Source: Ascochyta rabiei (Eukaryota; Ascomycota; Dothideomycetes; Pleosporales; Didymellaceae). Taken from it: DNA of 64,000 nt. Both the position numbers and the translations under genes were made by a program. The stretch is taken from positions 124,001 through 188,000 of the forward strand of contig NC_082416.1 in NCBI RefSeq assembly GCF_004011695.2. Direction: 5' to 3'. Shown here piece after piece: positions 34,391-46,264 of the stretch (position 1 is the first letter of the stretch; every line of letters starts with the position of its first letter). The notes below the pieces were generated by a model. That model searched no databases. It was not told the origin of the DNA and saw only the letters and a list, made by a program, of their open reading frames with translations.

Positions 34391-35579
34391 TTCAGATGAA
34401 CTATGAAGTTGCAGTACACTAGTAGTTCGTGGGATAGAAGGTCGTTCATTCGCCTGCGCGATCGTTTCAAAGACGGCGAGTTCAAGTGCCAGTTAGGCTG
34501 TGTTATTGGAGCTTGCTTTTCGCTTTCGTTGAACAGTGCGAAGAACAATCACCCTCAATACAAAGATAGGGTTGGGAACAAAGACCGAGAAGATGTTTAC
34601 GTGTTCGGCCACACAGAATCGACAGCTCTCGTCACGATGACTTTTCGCATTCATGTGAATTAAGATGGTGCACGTGCACTATGGTCTCCGGCGAAAGTAG
34701 AGTCCCATGGCCAATGCGGTGGGTCTTGTGCGGACACGCCTGTCAATGTATACAACAAGCGCGCACAGACGCTAGTACAGTTAACAAAGAGAGAAGATGT
34801 CTGCTAATTAGTGTAAAGCCAAGAAAATCTTGGAAGTTGGTCTTGCTAATCCCCTGCTTTTCCTCTACATTGCACTGGTCACGGGACTCTACATCCGCCG
34901 GAGACCATAGTATGCTGCGGGCGAACTCAGGGTCCGATCCGTAGCGCCAGGGTGGGGTGACGTGGGGCTGGGTTATTTTCCGGCAGCTTCGCACCAACAA
35001 GCTTTCGGGTGCAATCAACGAATCACGCAAAGATCGGACGTCACATGGACATGGAGCGCGTTTCTGCAATTTAACATCGGCGTAGGTTACGCGCCAGCGA
35101 GCTTTCGTAAAGAGTTCCTCTGGTGCAGCGTATGTACCGGCTTTGATGCGATTTCGGTAAACCCCGTTGAACTACAGACCTACGACTTGAGCTTTCCTTA
35201 CCATCAAAATACACTTAAGAGGTTCAGGAACTAATGTAACGAATAAGAGGTATGCTTGGAAATTTGGAGTAAACGATCCTTTTTGGTGATGTGTGCGCAC
35301 GTGGCGTACCAGTAAGATCTTGCTTTTGTCCTCCATCCAAAAATCCCTCAACCTCTACCTGCAGTCCCCTGCCCAAAACACCATCCGGCTAACTGCACGT
35401 GGAAAAATGCCTCAGACGATAAGCTTCCTTGCAAGGAACCAACCAAGGCTTTTGACCTGTCAAGACATTCAGTTGTCACAGATTCTGTCAGTGCTTAGGA
35501 TCTGGTAGAGATAACGGCGTAGTATAAATGTCTTCTTAACGAGTAAAGATCGTGTTCGACGGTAATACTACGAAACGCG
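34391..35579. other. Intergenic, potassium-transporter promoter
   Basis: No gene recognised. The sequence just before 35580 is the 5' region of the KUP gene. Confidence 0.35.
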
Positions 35580-38229
35580 ATGGAAAGCTCAGATAAAGCA
35601 CCAGGCGAGACACTGCAACCAGTACGGTCCCACAATACTCAGGCTGTTGGTGGAGTAGTTCACCTACGATCTCATGCAAAGTTACCCGGTCACAAGAATT
35701 CCGTCGATCTCGCCCAGGGGAAAGAGCTTGAAGATCCCGAAGACGAGGATGCAGGTTTACGCGATGAGCGCGATTTTAAGCGCAGTCAGGTATACACAAC
35801 GTGCGTTGGTTCAACGAACTTACTGACGACGCGCAGGCCTTCAGCCTTAGCCAGGTCTTCTTACTGGCGTACCAATCGGTCGGTGTGATCTACGGCGACA
35901 TTGGTACCTCGCCTCTTTACGTGTTTTCATCCACGTTTACAGAGGCGCCGAACCATGCGGATCTGCTCGGGGCCTTGTCCCTCATTCTCTGGGCAGTGAC
36001 TTCCATGGTGACGATCAAGTATATCCTGATTATCCTTCACGCAGACAACGATGGTGAGGGTGGTACATTCAGTACCTACTCGCTTCTGTCAAGATATGTG
36101 AGCATCCAGAGATCGAAGGCTTTAAACTCGTTGCTGAAAATGAGTAGGCAAACATTGCTAATCGCGATCCACGAGAAGCTACTATGATTCGTTCGTTTTG
36201 TCTTCACTGGATTCGGTGTTGGTACTGATGTTGTGCAGGTATGCAAAGATATGCCACCGACGATCTTGGTCGCTCCACCAAGACTATCCGATCATCCATT
36301 GAGAATTCTAGGTTCTTCCGCGGCCTCTTGAAGGCCATCGGAGTACTTGCAGTGTCCATGGTCATGGCTGATGGCGTCTTGACTCCCGCTCAGTCTGTTC
36401 TTGGTGCAGTACAGGGTTTGACTGTTGTCAAGGAAGACATTTCAAGGTCGACTATCGTTGGTGTCACATGCGCAATCCTTATCATGCTGTTTGTGATTCA
36501 GCCTCTGGGAATTAACAGACTCACAAGAGTGTTTTCGCCCATTGTCATAGTTTGGCTTTTGTTGAATGCCGGTTTTGGAATCTACAATCTGGCCAAGTAA
36601 GTACCTGGACTCCATGCCATGTACTCATCCATCTCTAACATTCTCAGGTACGACTACGCAATATTGAAGGCGTTCAATCCGTACTATGCTTTCGATTACC
36701 TAGCACGGAACAAACATCACGGGTGGAGAAGTCTTGGGGGTATATTGCTCGCTTTTACCGGTGTTGAGGCACTCTTCGCGGATATTGGTGCTTTCAGCCG
36801 CCATGCGATTCAATTGAGTTGGCTTAGCTTTGCTTACCCTTGCCTCCTGCTGGCCTACAGCGGCCAAGCTGCTTACATCAGCGAACACCCGAACGCTTAC
36901 TCCAACCCGTTTTACAACTGCGCTCCTCCGGGCTGGCTCATTTTCTCCCTGATAGTGGCAATTGCCGCTGCCATTGTGGCTTCGCAAGCCATGATCACAG
37001 CAACATTCCAGGTAATTCCATCCTGCGAATTCTCTGCTTGTCTCACTAACACCACAAAGCTACTCACGCAGATCATGAAGCTCTCGTACTTCCCACAAAT
37101 CAAGGTCGTGCATACGTCTACCGTTTACCACGGTCAGCTCTACGTGCCGAGTGTCAACTGGCTACTTATGATTGGAACTGTCCTTGTAGCTGCGATTTAC
37201 AATAACACCACATCTCTCGGTAACGCTTATGGCGTGTGTGTCATGTTCGTCACATTCTTTGACACCTGCATGGTGACGCTGGTTGCCATCTTGGTATGGG
37301 GAATCAAGCCATACTTCGTCTTTCTTCCTTGGCTTGTTGTAGCTTCTTTGGATGGCGCTTTCTTGTCATCTGCTCTTACGAAAGTTCCGGATGGTGCCTG
37401 GTTTACAATCCTCCTGGCATCTATCCTCGCGTCTATCTTCATATTGTGGCGCTTTGGCAAAGAGCAGCAATGGTTTGCAGAAGCCAGCGACCGATTTCCG
37501 ACTACGCACTTTGTCAAGACTGGCCAAGATGGTCGATTGTACCTGACCGAGCTATTCGGCCACAAGCCTGTTGGCCCTATGGAAGGCTTTGGCATTTTCT
37601 TCGACAAAGCTGGCGAAACCACACCGATTGTGTTCAGCCAGTTTATCCGCAAGCTCGCTGCACTGCCAGAGGTTATTGTGTTCTTCCATCTCCGGCCCCT
37701 AGATCAGCCATTCGTCGAACCAGAAGATCGTTACAGTGTTTCTCGGCTGGCAGTTCCCAACTGCTATCGACTCGTAGTTCGACATGGCTACATGGACGAG
37801 GTCATCACACCGGATCTCGCATCCTTGATCTTCGAAAAAGTTCGCAATTACATCGTCGAGCGCGCCCTTGAGCGCGAAGGCGAGAAGCTTGCCACCACAT
37901 CCAGTACTCATACTGTCAGGCAGCTCGCTGATATGGAGGGCCTCAACAACACGAGCAATGCATCCGGCATGTCTGCAACAGGAATCTCTACACCACCGCG
38001 TAGTTCAACAACATCTTCCCGCCTGGAAGCTTTAGAACGCGCGTACAATCACGAGGTGATCTACATCATCGGCAAGGAGCAGATGAAAGTCTCCGTGGGT
38101 ACGAACATCGTGCGTCGGTTCTTTATCAACGCCTTCCTATTCATTCGAGATAGCACACGAACAAAGATTGCAAGTCTCGACATACCACTCGATAGGGTCA
38201 TCGAAGTTGGCTTTGTGAAAGATGTTTGA
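35580..38229 (+). CDS. KUP/HAK-type potassium transporter
   Basis: High-affinity K+ uptake at the plasma membrane, probably H+-coupled. Six exons (35580-35789, 35837-36097, 36148-36190, 36239-36596, 36648-37011, 37060-38229) total 2,406 nt, giving 801 residues. Residues 1-70 are a charged cytosolic tail. The family signature GVIYGDIGTSPLY lies near 86-98. MADGVLTPAQSVLGA, FTGVEALFADIGAFS and ITATFQLLTQIMKLSYFPQIK follow, and about twelve hydrophobic helices are present. The last 250 residues form a cytosolic domain with a Ser/Thr-rich insert (about 700-730). The 43-nt third exon is needed to keep ANIANRDPREATM. HAK genes are patchily distributed among fungi. Confidence 0.93.
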
Positions 38230-38318
38230 GTACGTAGCTTAGTTTGTAACATTGACACAATCACAAAACGTCTTGCCGTTTATTCGATGGAAGCGTCATA
38301 TGCGAGACCAGCACTTTG

Positions 38319-39129
38319 TCATATCTTTGCTTTGGCCGGTGCCGTAGTCCGCCGTCCATGCACATAACATATTCCCCTAATCCTCTCCGCCGCTTCACCC
38401 CACAGCTCGTTTCTCAGCAAGCTGTACACGCCCATCTTGGCCTTTCCTTGCACCTCTCTTGCCTTCTTTAGCGCAACGTCCAGCATCGTTTTTGGATCAG
38501 CGATTTGGTCTACGATACCGTCCTCCAGTGCCTCTTTCCCCGTCCACCGATGCGCCTCAAGTAGCATCTTTCGCGCGACTTGTGGTCGCAATTTCAAACG
38601 TGGGAGGTATCCGATGCCGGGGAAGTGGAGGCCAAGGTCGACGGGAGGCATACTGAAGAAGCCACGGTTAGAGTTCATGATTCGGTAGTCGTGTGCTAGG
38701 GCAAAGGGACAGGCGCCACCGAAGGTGTGCCCGGTTAGGAGCGCAATCGTAGGGAATGGATAGTCGAGGAGTGTGGCAAGGAGCTATCAGTGCCATGTTA
38801 GCAATGCTTTCATTGGACGCCAAAGTCGACTGCTATGTGTTTGAAAAGACGAAGGGGCGTACTGGGAAGAAGCCATCACTGTTTGCGTGCGGATTGGTGT
38901 CAGACTCATCCAGCTCCAACCCCGTGCACCAAAACTTCTCATCGTTACCTCGAGTGACGACGCAGCCTTCCGAGTCGGAGCCCAACTCTCGCTCAATGTC
39001 TCTTAGTGTGCACACTATCTCTTGTGTAAACTTCACGTTGAGCCGGTTCTCAGGCGGTTTTTTCATCGTAATGACGAAAACGCGGTCATGGCGATCGACG
39101 CGCAAATTCGTATATGAGCCCAACGCCAT
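38319..39129 (-). CDS. Enoyl-CoA hydratase/isomerase family protein
   Basis: Crotonase-fold enzyme acting on acyl-CoA, hydratase or delta3,delta2-isomerase. Two exons (39129-38863 and 38783-38319, intron 79 nt) give 243 residues. Visible features are the N-terminal strand FVITMKKPPENRLN, the oxyanion-hole region with WCTGLELDE, the second oxyanion motif HTFGGACPFALAHDYR, and MPPVDLGLHFPGIG. The GTP/GLEL pattern and size fit the ECI1-like branch. The C terminus, AKI, is at best a weak PTS1 peroxisomal signal. The start used is the ATG at 39129. Confidence 0.88.
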
Positions 39130-39200
39130 TGTACCTACGAAAGAGTATTTCAGTGCAGATGTGCAACGAGGCTGCACTATTCAGCTAATTAAAAACAGCT

Positions 39201-41561
39201 TTAGGCTCGGTCTGGCGGAATGGCTGGCTGGTCACGCATCTGTTCTACGTAGGCCTGAGGATGCTGTTTGGACTTGCGAACCCGCGACAGCGGGAGCGAA
39301 ACCTCGGCACAGGAAATGCGGAGATGTGGGGTACCGGTAGCTCGGATCCCAGTCCATGGGCCCGCGGTTTTCGGTAACTGACTCCCACAGATGACTCGAT
39401 TCATTTTGGCCCAGGAGCGCCAAAAGTGGATTAGGAGACTATCGTGCAAGGCTGCTGGCAGTGGGTCTTGCGATGCTCTACAAGGGGGGTGCCTGAACGG
39501 AGTAGAAATACGATTTGCCACAGCTGGGGTTTTCTTCTTGTAAAAGATCACTAGATGCTTAGTGCAAGCAGCTCGTGTTCCTGCTCCGTTCAGGCACCCC
39601 CCCTTGTACCAGCCCAAGCCGCCCTGGTCCCAGTCGGTCATCAACCAATTGCCCATAGCATACGGGTCGAACCATTGTTGTGACTGCAGTAAAATAGGCT
39701 CAAGAGAAGCTTCGGTCGCAACCTGATTGTTTATCTTGTGTTGTTGAGCAGCAACGTCGGCCGCAATGTCGTGGTGGTTGTTCGGCGTACGCAGACCTTG
39801 CAGTATACCGGCCATTTCAAGCTCCCTCAGCGTGAATGTTGCAGACTGTGGAAGCCGATGGTGGATCGAGTGCCACATGTGACAGAGGTCAAGCCCAAAG
39901 CCTGAAAAGAATTGTGCTGTTGTGTTTGGAAGACTGCTGTCTGGAAATTGACCAAGACAAGGGCTTTGTGTTGCCTTCTCTCAGATGTCCATCCTAGTAG
40001 CGGATTAATACAAGCGAAAGATCCAGGAGTTGATTACAATCTTACAAATGCTTTAAACTGCCTACAGCTGTAGGCCATCGCTTGCTCAACCCTTTAAATG
40101 CCCGAGCTAAGACACTGAGATTCTGCTCGGCTAGACCTACAGTTTCTGAATATCGATAGCATGATTGCTGGGCCATACCAGCCGTCAAGCAGTAGAACGG
40201 GAAAATGGGACCTAGGTATCGGAGTTCATCGCGAGCCATAAAGTTTTCGAAGATGCCCGCAACATAAGACGATGCTAAAAGAGAGGCTGTTGAAGGTGCT
40301 AGTTTAGGATCAAGTGGTCGATTCAAGATGATCAGCACAGTGAAATAGAACGTGAATTTGCGTGCCTCGAAGTTGTATGAGTTAAGAGGCCGCCTTTCTA
40401 TCGGTTTGCATAGCTGCAGGTGCTCCGGTAGGGTCCTGAGCTATCCAAAAAGCCCATCTTCGAGAGGTAGCTTCTGCTCCTTTAAGCCTTATTTCCGCAG
40501 ATAGCTTTGGGTGAGATCACCTAGAGAGGCTGTCAAAGACATATCTTCTTGCGGGGAAATAACATGCCTAAGATGCACGAAACGCCCACATATGTTGAAA
40601 AGAGGTCAGCAGAACTTGTCGCGCCATCGAAATCAAGGACAGAGATGGGCGCAACAACGGCAAGTTTCCGATCGATGGCACGAGTCCTTCCATGACTAGC
40701 ATTGATCAGACAATCGCGCAGAACCAACGACCACCAAATCCGTTTGCGCAGTCCAGTATCAGCTTTGCCCGTAGACTTACAAGGCTGTCGGTGCAAGCCT
40801 ACCTGATAGGCAAGACCAACGCACAACTCGTACCCAGAATCCACTAGTGTCCAGCGACACACGCTTAGGCCCTTCAGGGCTCCACCATTGTAACAGGCAG
40901 GCAGATACAGTGTTAATGATAGAGTCATCTTCGGCACCCATCTAGAATAGGAGCCTGGCTTTCTTGTGGAAGTCTTCTGAGGCATAATCCTGTACTGGAG
41001 CACTGACTCTGCTACCAGCTAGAAAGATTGCATGTTGAAGTAACAAAGATGTTGTGCCAGGGCTGCGTTCGTCTTTCCAGCTACGCTCAACGACTGGAGT
41101 CCAAGGATAGCATCGCGTCTAGAATGCATCAAGCACATTCCCCCAACCTTCTGCCGAAATCGACCTCGGACCTCAGGTCGTGGTCTTCCAACAAGGGTGC
41201 TTTACCTGAAGCGAACGAGATGCTGGTTCTGTCACAGTAGCTGTCACTTGCTGCATGAGTTGTAGTCACGTCTTTGGGGACATTTTCTGGCTGTGCCGGG
41301 ATAATGTCTTGTTCGACTTTTTTTTTGGTTCACGGGCGGCGGAGAACGGCTGAACGTGAACCTTCTTTTTTTGCACTCTCGAGGTACGCATCGTTGGCCA
41401 ACGACTTCATCAATATCGCAGCGCAATTTCTTCTTGTGACAATTCACACACGCTTTGATGGTTCGGCGCGCCTGTTGCTCCTTATCTATTGGCGGGGCCA
41501 TCTGCACACGAGACAGTCTGATCGAAAACATATTGGCATCAGGAACAAGAATTGAGTCCAT
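39201..41561 (-). pseudogene. Broken Zn2Cys6 transcription factor
   Basis: Starting near 41561, a zinc-cluster beginning is readable (KACVNCHKKKLRCDIDEVVGQ), but the last Cys of the cluster is replaced (CKKRRFTF). The middle-homology region follows in two frames. EDFHKKARLLF, a TAG stop and then PEGPKRVSLDTSGFW come first; a frameshift leads to VGLAYQVGLHRQP and RKRIWWSLVLRDCL. Further downstream are FENFMARDELRYLGPIFPFY and a C-terminal WFDPYAMGNWLMTDWD. The 126-bp MITE at 39481-39606 interrupts the 3' end. Nonsense, frameshift and insertion together indicate a dead gene. Confidence 0.78.
39481..39606. mobile_element. 126-bp MITE inside a regulator gene
   Basis: Terminal inverted repeats of 22-23 bp (CAAGGGGGGTGCCTGAACGG at the left, mirrored at the right with one extra G) flank about 80 bp of unrelated DNA. 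TA dinucleotides at 39479-39480 and 39607-39608 look like the target duplication, placing it in the Tc1/mariner group. Its ends differ from those of the elements at 363 and 4526, so it is a different family. Confidence 0.75.
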
Positions 41562-41839
41562 CTCCAGGTGCCACAGATGTGACCGGGAGAAGCTATCAAA
41601 GGAGGTGGAAGCTGGAAAGAGTGTTCGCGTTTGTGTTCATGTTTGGCGGAAACTCTGGCACGCGACCCAGAGCGGAGCTGGCTGGGCTTTTCTGCACCCC
41701 AGTCATCTCAAGTTGACGTCAGAACAACTCTTTGATTTCCAGCAAGGTAGGCATTTTCAACGATTGCTAGAGACAATGAGCCTATTCTGGGGGGGGGGGC
41801 TGTGGTTGCCAATACAAACATGCTGCTTCAAGCTCAAGA

Positions 41840-43927
41840 TCAGCCACCAACAACCGCCCGGCCCAGCTGCAACACCGCCCCCTTGCTTCCCTCACTGCCT
41901 CTCGCTTCACCCATCAGATCCGGCTCACCAAGCAATATTGACTTCCCTACCAGCCTCCATATATCCGCTCCATCATCGCCTTTCCCTGGTCGTAAAAGCC
42001 ACACTCGCAGTGGTATGCATGACTCACCCACCAAAGCGGTTGGCACAGCAGCTCTCAGCTCCTCGACCGGCCCGTCACGGAAGTGCTTGTTGACGTGCGT
42101 TGTAGTAGCAAAGCCTCTTTGGCCGTCTGCTGTGCATTGAAGCCGGTATGTAGAGGTGCTGATGTAGTACATGGACCGCGGGTCGGTGAGCCACGTTAGG
42201 AATAACTGGGCATCTTCGAATGAGAACGTGGCAGGTGGCGGGATGCTTAATAGCATTGAAGTTGGTAAGAGTTGCGCTATGAGCCTTCGGGCTGCGACGT
42301 GTAGAGTCGGGTTGGGTGCTAGGTCTTTGAACAAGCCCTGATTGTAATTTGGACCTACGACGTCTGTTTTGAGTTGTGCCCAAAGCCTCTCTGTGAAAGA
42401 ATAGCCATTTGTGATGCAAGAGGCGAGAAAACTGCGACGCGAATTATCAATTTCCGCATCAGATTTACATCCAAACGTGTACGACTCTCCTACCGGGCCA
42501 TGCGTCCCTGGTCGTGTGGTCGCTATTGTCTCGGGAAATATTTGGTAGGTAAGCCTGAGTTCTGCCTCCTGGGCCAGCTGCCATGCTGCGGGTGGCTGAA
42601 GGAAAACCACATCTAGTTCGATCTCCTGTTTTGAGATGCGATGAATGCCGCGAAGTCCTCCGAGCTTGAATTTAGGAATCGAGGTATCATCAGCTGCGAC
42701 GTGCCTCTGTAACCAGGTTCGTCTGTCAGTCAGCTTAACACTCGTTGTGCCATGGAACATAGTTAGCGGATAAGGTTCTCCTGCTGCAAGAGCCAATAAG
42801 GCACTCAAGTAAAGAACCTCATCTGTAGTCCTCAACGAATGTCCATGGTACGCGAGTCCAAGCCCACACATGTTGATCATCACGCTCAGCCTGTCCTCCA
42901 GATATAGGCAGCCTTTCCGCGCCACACCATTGTACCTTGCCATAAGGCTACCTCTCCATCCAGGTACTCGTTCAGCCGTGTCCATGGCTGTGAATATGGC
43001 CTGCCCTTTAGCATCTGTCACCACGCTGCTCACTAAATCAGGGAAGGTCTGCAAAGCAACCACCATGATATAATGCAAGGTGTACCATTTAATCTTTACG
43101 GTCGATCCTTTGGGTCCGTTCACAACAAATGTGGCGTTATGTATTTCGTTGCACTGTCTCTTGTCGGTCCAGGGTTCGTTGACGCTGAACTCATGAAAGC
43201 ACCACGCCCTCTCCCACCACCGCGCAGCGTTGACCTTGTGGTAGAAACTTGCAAAAGCGCCCCATTCATCTTCAGGAGGAACCCATGCCCGTTCGTATTT
43301 CGTCTTCTTTTTACTGGGATCGTACTTCTCTGGCAACGCAGCTTCTTGCTCGTCAAGGTACACTTCTTCCAGAAGCACTAGGAGCCGTATGCAGGATCGA
43401 TATATTACATCCATGGCTGCCACCGACTTCTGCTTATCGACGGCAGATGCTTGGTCGATGCAGAGCTGGTCCATCCAGATGCCTTGGCGGGGGTGACGTT
43501 TGTCTTCTAATATGGCGTCCACAAATGGCTTGCTGATTGGCCAGTCGCCATACCTTTCGTATCCTTCTAGCAAGAATTCCTCAGACCGCCAGCAATACGA
43601 CACGGCGACATACTGTCGAACGTATAGACCCGACTCTTCGAAGGAAGAGAGGTCGGAGCTGGGGAAAATAAGGCGGAAGGGTGTGCTCAGGATTGTAGAC
43701 GAGGAGCGTAAGGTGAATAGGCCCGCAGTATGTGGATCCCATCTAGCGAGGTTCTCCAGTATGGTGGACGCCTCACGTTCGCCTTCATCTAACTTGGAGA
43801 GCGCGTACTCAAAGATTTCGGCTTTGTTTTCTCGCGTTAAGATCAATTGAAAGAGATCGTTGCCGAGCGGTTTATAAGTAGCTGCACGAGGCGAGGTCTC
43901 AGGTGCCCCTTCCAGTTGTTCCGACAT
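41840..43927 (-). CDS. HET-domain protein
   Basis: A single uninterrupted exon of 695 residues starts at an ATG at 43927. The HET core is intact: QYVAVSYCW near 105, IWMDQLCIDQ near 150, then MDVIYRSCIRLLVLLEEV, and later WWERAWCFHEF. The remaining 400 residues form the variable C-terminal part with no recognised repeat or STAND domain. HET proteins act in non-self recognition and programmed cell death after hyphal fusion, and are typical of accessory fungal DNA. Unlike the HET relic at 27414 it has no stops, so it may be active. The 302 bp after it (43928-44229) show nothing. Confidence 0.9.
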   Translation of the reverse strand: MSEQLEGAPETSPRAATYKPLGNDLFQLILTRENKAEIFEYALSKLDEGEREASTILENLARWDPHTAGLFTLRSSSTILSTPFRLIFPSSDLSSFEESGLYVRQYVAVSYCWRSEEFLLEGYERYGDWPISKPFVDAILEDKRHPRQGIWMDQLCIDQASAVDKQKSVAAMDVIYRSCIRLLVLLEEVYLDEQEAALPEKYDPSKKKTKYERAWVPPEDEWGAFASFYHKVNAARWWERAWCFHEFSVNEPWTDKRQCNEIHNATFVVNGPKGSTVKIKWYTLHYIMVVALQTFPDLVSSVVTDAKGQAIFTAMDTAERVPGWRGSLMARYNGVARKGCLYLEDRLSVMINMCGLGLAYHGHSLRTTDEVLYLSALLALAAGEPYPLTMFHGTTSVKLTDRRTWLQRHVAADDTSIPKFKLGGLRGIHRISKQEIELDVVFLQPPAAWQLAQEAELRLTYQIFPETIATTRPGTHGPVGESYTFGCKSDAEIDNSRRSFLASCITNGYSFTERLWAQLKTDVVGPNYNQGLFKDLAPNPTLHVAARRLIAQLLPTSMLLSIPPPATFSFEDAQLFLTWLTDPRSMYYISTSTYRLQCTADGQRGFATTTHVNKHFRDGPVEELRAAVPTALVGESCIPLRVWLLRPGKGDDGADIWRLVGKSILLGEPDLMGEARGSEGSKGAVLQLGRAVVGG

Positions 43928-44229
43928 GGCGAATACCTGCGCTTTTGTCGTGGGAGTCGTGCGGTCTCCATTTGTTGCTCAGATCACCTTGGCAAGGCTG
44001 CAACATGTGGGTCCTGTGAATCAGGTTTTTATTTCGCTTAATAGGTCCGACTTGGTGATAGGATGTCTACTTCCTGCATATGCAATCGCGCCAATGCAGT
44101 ACACTCGTATACTGGATTGTCGATGCCCAAGGCACTGCTCTTGCCTCTCAGCTTGGCAGGCCAACAACCTGGAAGTTGTAGTTGCACAGCGAAGCCGAAT
44201 CCGCGACATGAAACAGGTCAGCAGTCTTC

Positions 44230-45050
44230 TCAAAGACGGTGATTAGAATTTTGTACCGCGATCTTACCGTAGCCTCCACCAATCAGGGTACTGCCATCCC
44301 ATACCTCAAGCTGCACCTTACCGGTTGTCAAGCCACCGAACTTGAATTTGTTGTAACCCTCAACCAAGTTCTGATTACCCAGTTCCTTCGAGCCAACATT
44401 GACAACAGCGACGAGGTTAGTCTTGCCTTCTGCCACAAGCACAATACCACTGACAGCGTCTTCAGCGACTGTTTTGATGTCTGCGGACTTTGCTAGAGGG
44501 TCTGATCCACAGTCGGCATCGACAGTAAGTGTGTGGTGCCAGAAGACACCTTGAACAGGGCTTTCGCTGGTGGGTACCATGTTCGCGGTTGTCCTGTCGC
44601 CACGCTTCCAAGCTTGGATGAAAGCTGGAAGAACCTGCCAGTACCCTTTATGATCACGGTCCTTGACCAGTGCTTGAATATTGGAAGAGCCCGACATGGG
44701 CTCATCCCAGATGTTACCCATATAGTGGCCTTCGCCAGCATCGTTCCAGGTCTGGAACTCTAGCATATCAGGTTGCAAGTCTAGAGCTTGGCCGAAACGA
44801 TACTCCAGGTTGTCTTCACCACGACGATACCAGTTGTTTGTGGTGTCGAGATGCTTGAATTGCATTGGTGAGATACCCATCATGAACAGCTTCGATGCAC
44901 TGCTGGCTTCGGATTGGAATGTCTTATTGTCCTTGGTAGATACGACGTCCTTTCTTCAGCGCTCTCTGTGGGAACCCATCAATCAAAGTCCAAACACCAC
45001 GCTGCTCAGCAACGCCGGCGGTAGGGCATTTTGCCATTAGGCTGTCGACG
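44230..45050 (-). pseudogene. GH71 alpha-1,3-glucanase C-terminal fragment
   Basis: GH71 enzymes cut alpha-1,3-glucan (mutan) in fungal walls. The readable part starts with FMMGISPMQFKHLD and continues NNWYRRGEDNLEYRFGQ, FQTWNDAGEGHYMGN and YWQVLPAFIQAWKRGD, all standard for the C-terminal half, followed by a beta-rich tail. Upstream, KDVVSTKDNKTF is preceded by a TGA. A GVWTLIDGF piece lies in another frame. The catalytic N-terminal half (about 200 residues) and signal peptide are absent. Truncated and frameshifted. Confidence 0.78.
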
Positions 45051-45479
45051 GCAGAGTAGATTACAGACCTATGCATCCTCGATAGCCTTTCCGGTACGAT
45101 CCGAGTGGATGTGGTGGGGTGTGCAGCAGAGACGTGCAGGAGATACCTACTATGTATGTATCAAAATCGCCTTAGCAGCCAATCATCTACGACAACGCAG
45201 CCGTGTCCGAATTAAGCCTTGCACGCCCAGCCAGACTACAACTGTTAAGCTCCGGTCGTGCGCTAGAAGTTCAGAGGGGACCTTCACCCATCTTTGTGGA
45301 TTAAAAACTTAGCAGGTGCCGTAAGATGAATGCCCTCCCAAGCTTCTCAGTGAGGAAAGACACGATCCGACATTCACAAGCAGATTGATTGTCGATGGGT
45401 CCAGGAGCACATGCACAGAGAGGTGGTTAAGATGGTTGTTTCGTCAGATTGAGCATTTCAATGTCAACGCACCGTGTAT
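45051..45479. other. Intergenic, no gene seen
   Basis: Short spacer between the GH71 fragment and the hydrolase 3' end; nothing recognised. Confidence 0.35.
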
Positions 45480-46264
45480 CTAGTGCAGGTACTCGTTGAA
45501 AAATCCAACCGCGTCCCTCTTCGCCTTCTCCAGCGCAGCCTTCTGTGTAGGATCAGTGGGATCACCACGCGCTGCAAAGCCGTGCTGCACACCGGGGAAG
45601 TAGATGTATTCCCATGGAATGTTCAGCTGCGGCAACTTCTCCAGCGTGTACTGCTTCAGCTCCTCGGTGTAGGCGAAGTCGTTCTCAGGTGCAAGGATCT
45701 GGATAGGGACCTTTGTAGCGTCGATCTCGGCCTTCTCGACCATCGACGGGTGGGCCATGGAGATTGCATCGATCAGTTGGGGGTCTGCACCGAGCTTGAA
45801 GCACGCCCACGCTCCGAAGCAGTAGCCAATTGCAGTGACCTTCTTGTACTGCTTCTTCAGGGTCTGCGCGTGCTCCTTGATCGCAGGCCAGCATTTCTCC
45901 TTGTTGTGACGACCGATGAAGGCCATCAGGTCGAATGTCTTGGCCTTTTCCGGGTCCGACATTGCGTCTGGGTCGACGACCTCGCCATCAAACCTGCAAG
46001 ACGTCAGTGTGTGGTCCTCTAGCACTAGCTCCAACAGGAAGCTTACAGGTCGGGGACGTAGACGGTTGCCTGCGATTCTTTTGCGAAGTGGTCGGCGATC
46101 AAGCGGATGTTGGGAAGCGTCCAGCCAAAGATGTCTGTCAGGATGAGAATGGCAGCATCCTTGGACTCGCCACTGACGTAGGCTTTGGTGTTGCCGAGAG
46201 TGGTCTCCTTGCCAGAAGCAGTGCCGTTCCACTTGAAGCCCGTTTTGCAGTTGTCGCAAGACAT
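45480..46264 (-). CDS. Dienelactone hydrolase family protein
   Basis: Alpha/beta-hydrolase opening lactones such as carboxymethylenebutenolide, the last ring-fission steps of aromatic breakdown; real substrates of fungal members are broader. Two exons (46264-46047 and 45993-45480, intron 53 nt) give 243 residues. The catalytic triad is visible: Cys131 in GYCFGA, Asp178 in PENDFAY, His210 in GVQHGF. The N terminus MSCDNCKTGFKW is typical of the cytosolic fungal group. No signal peptide. Confidence 0.93.
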
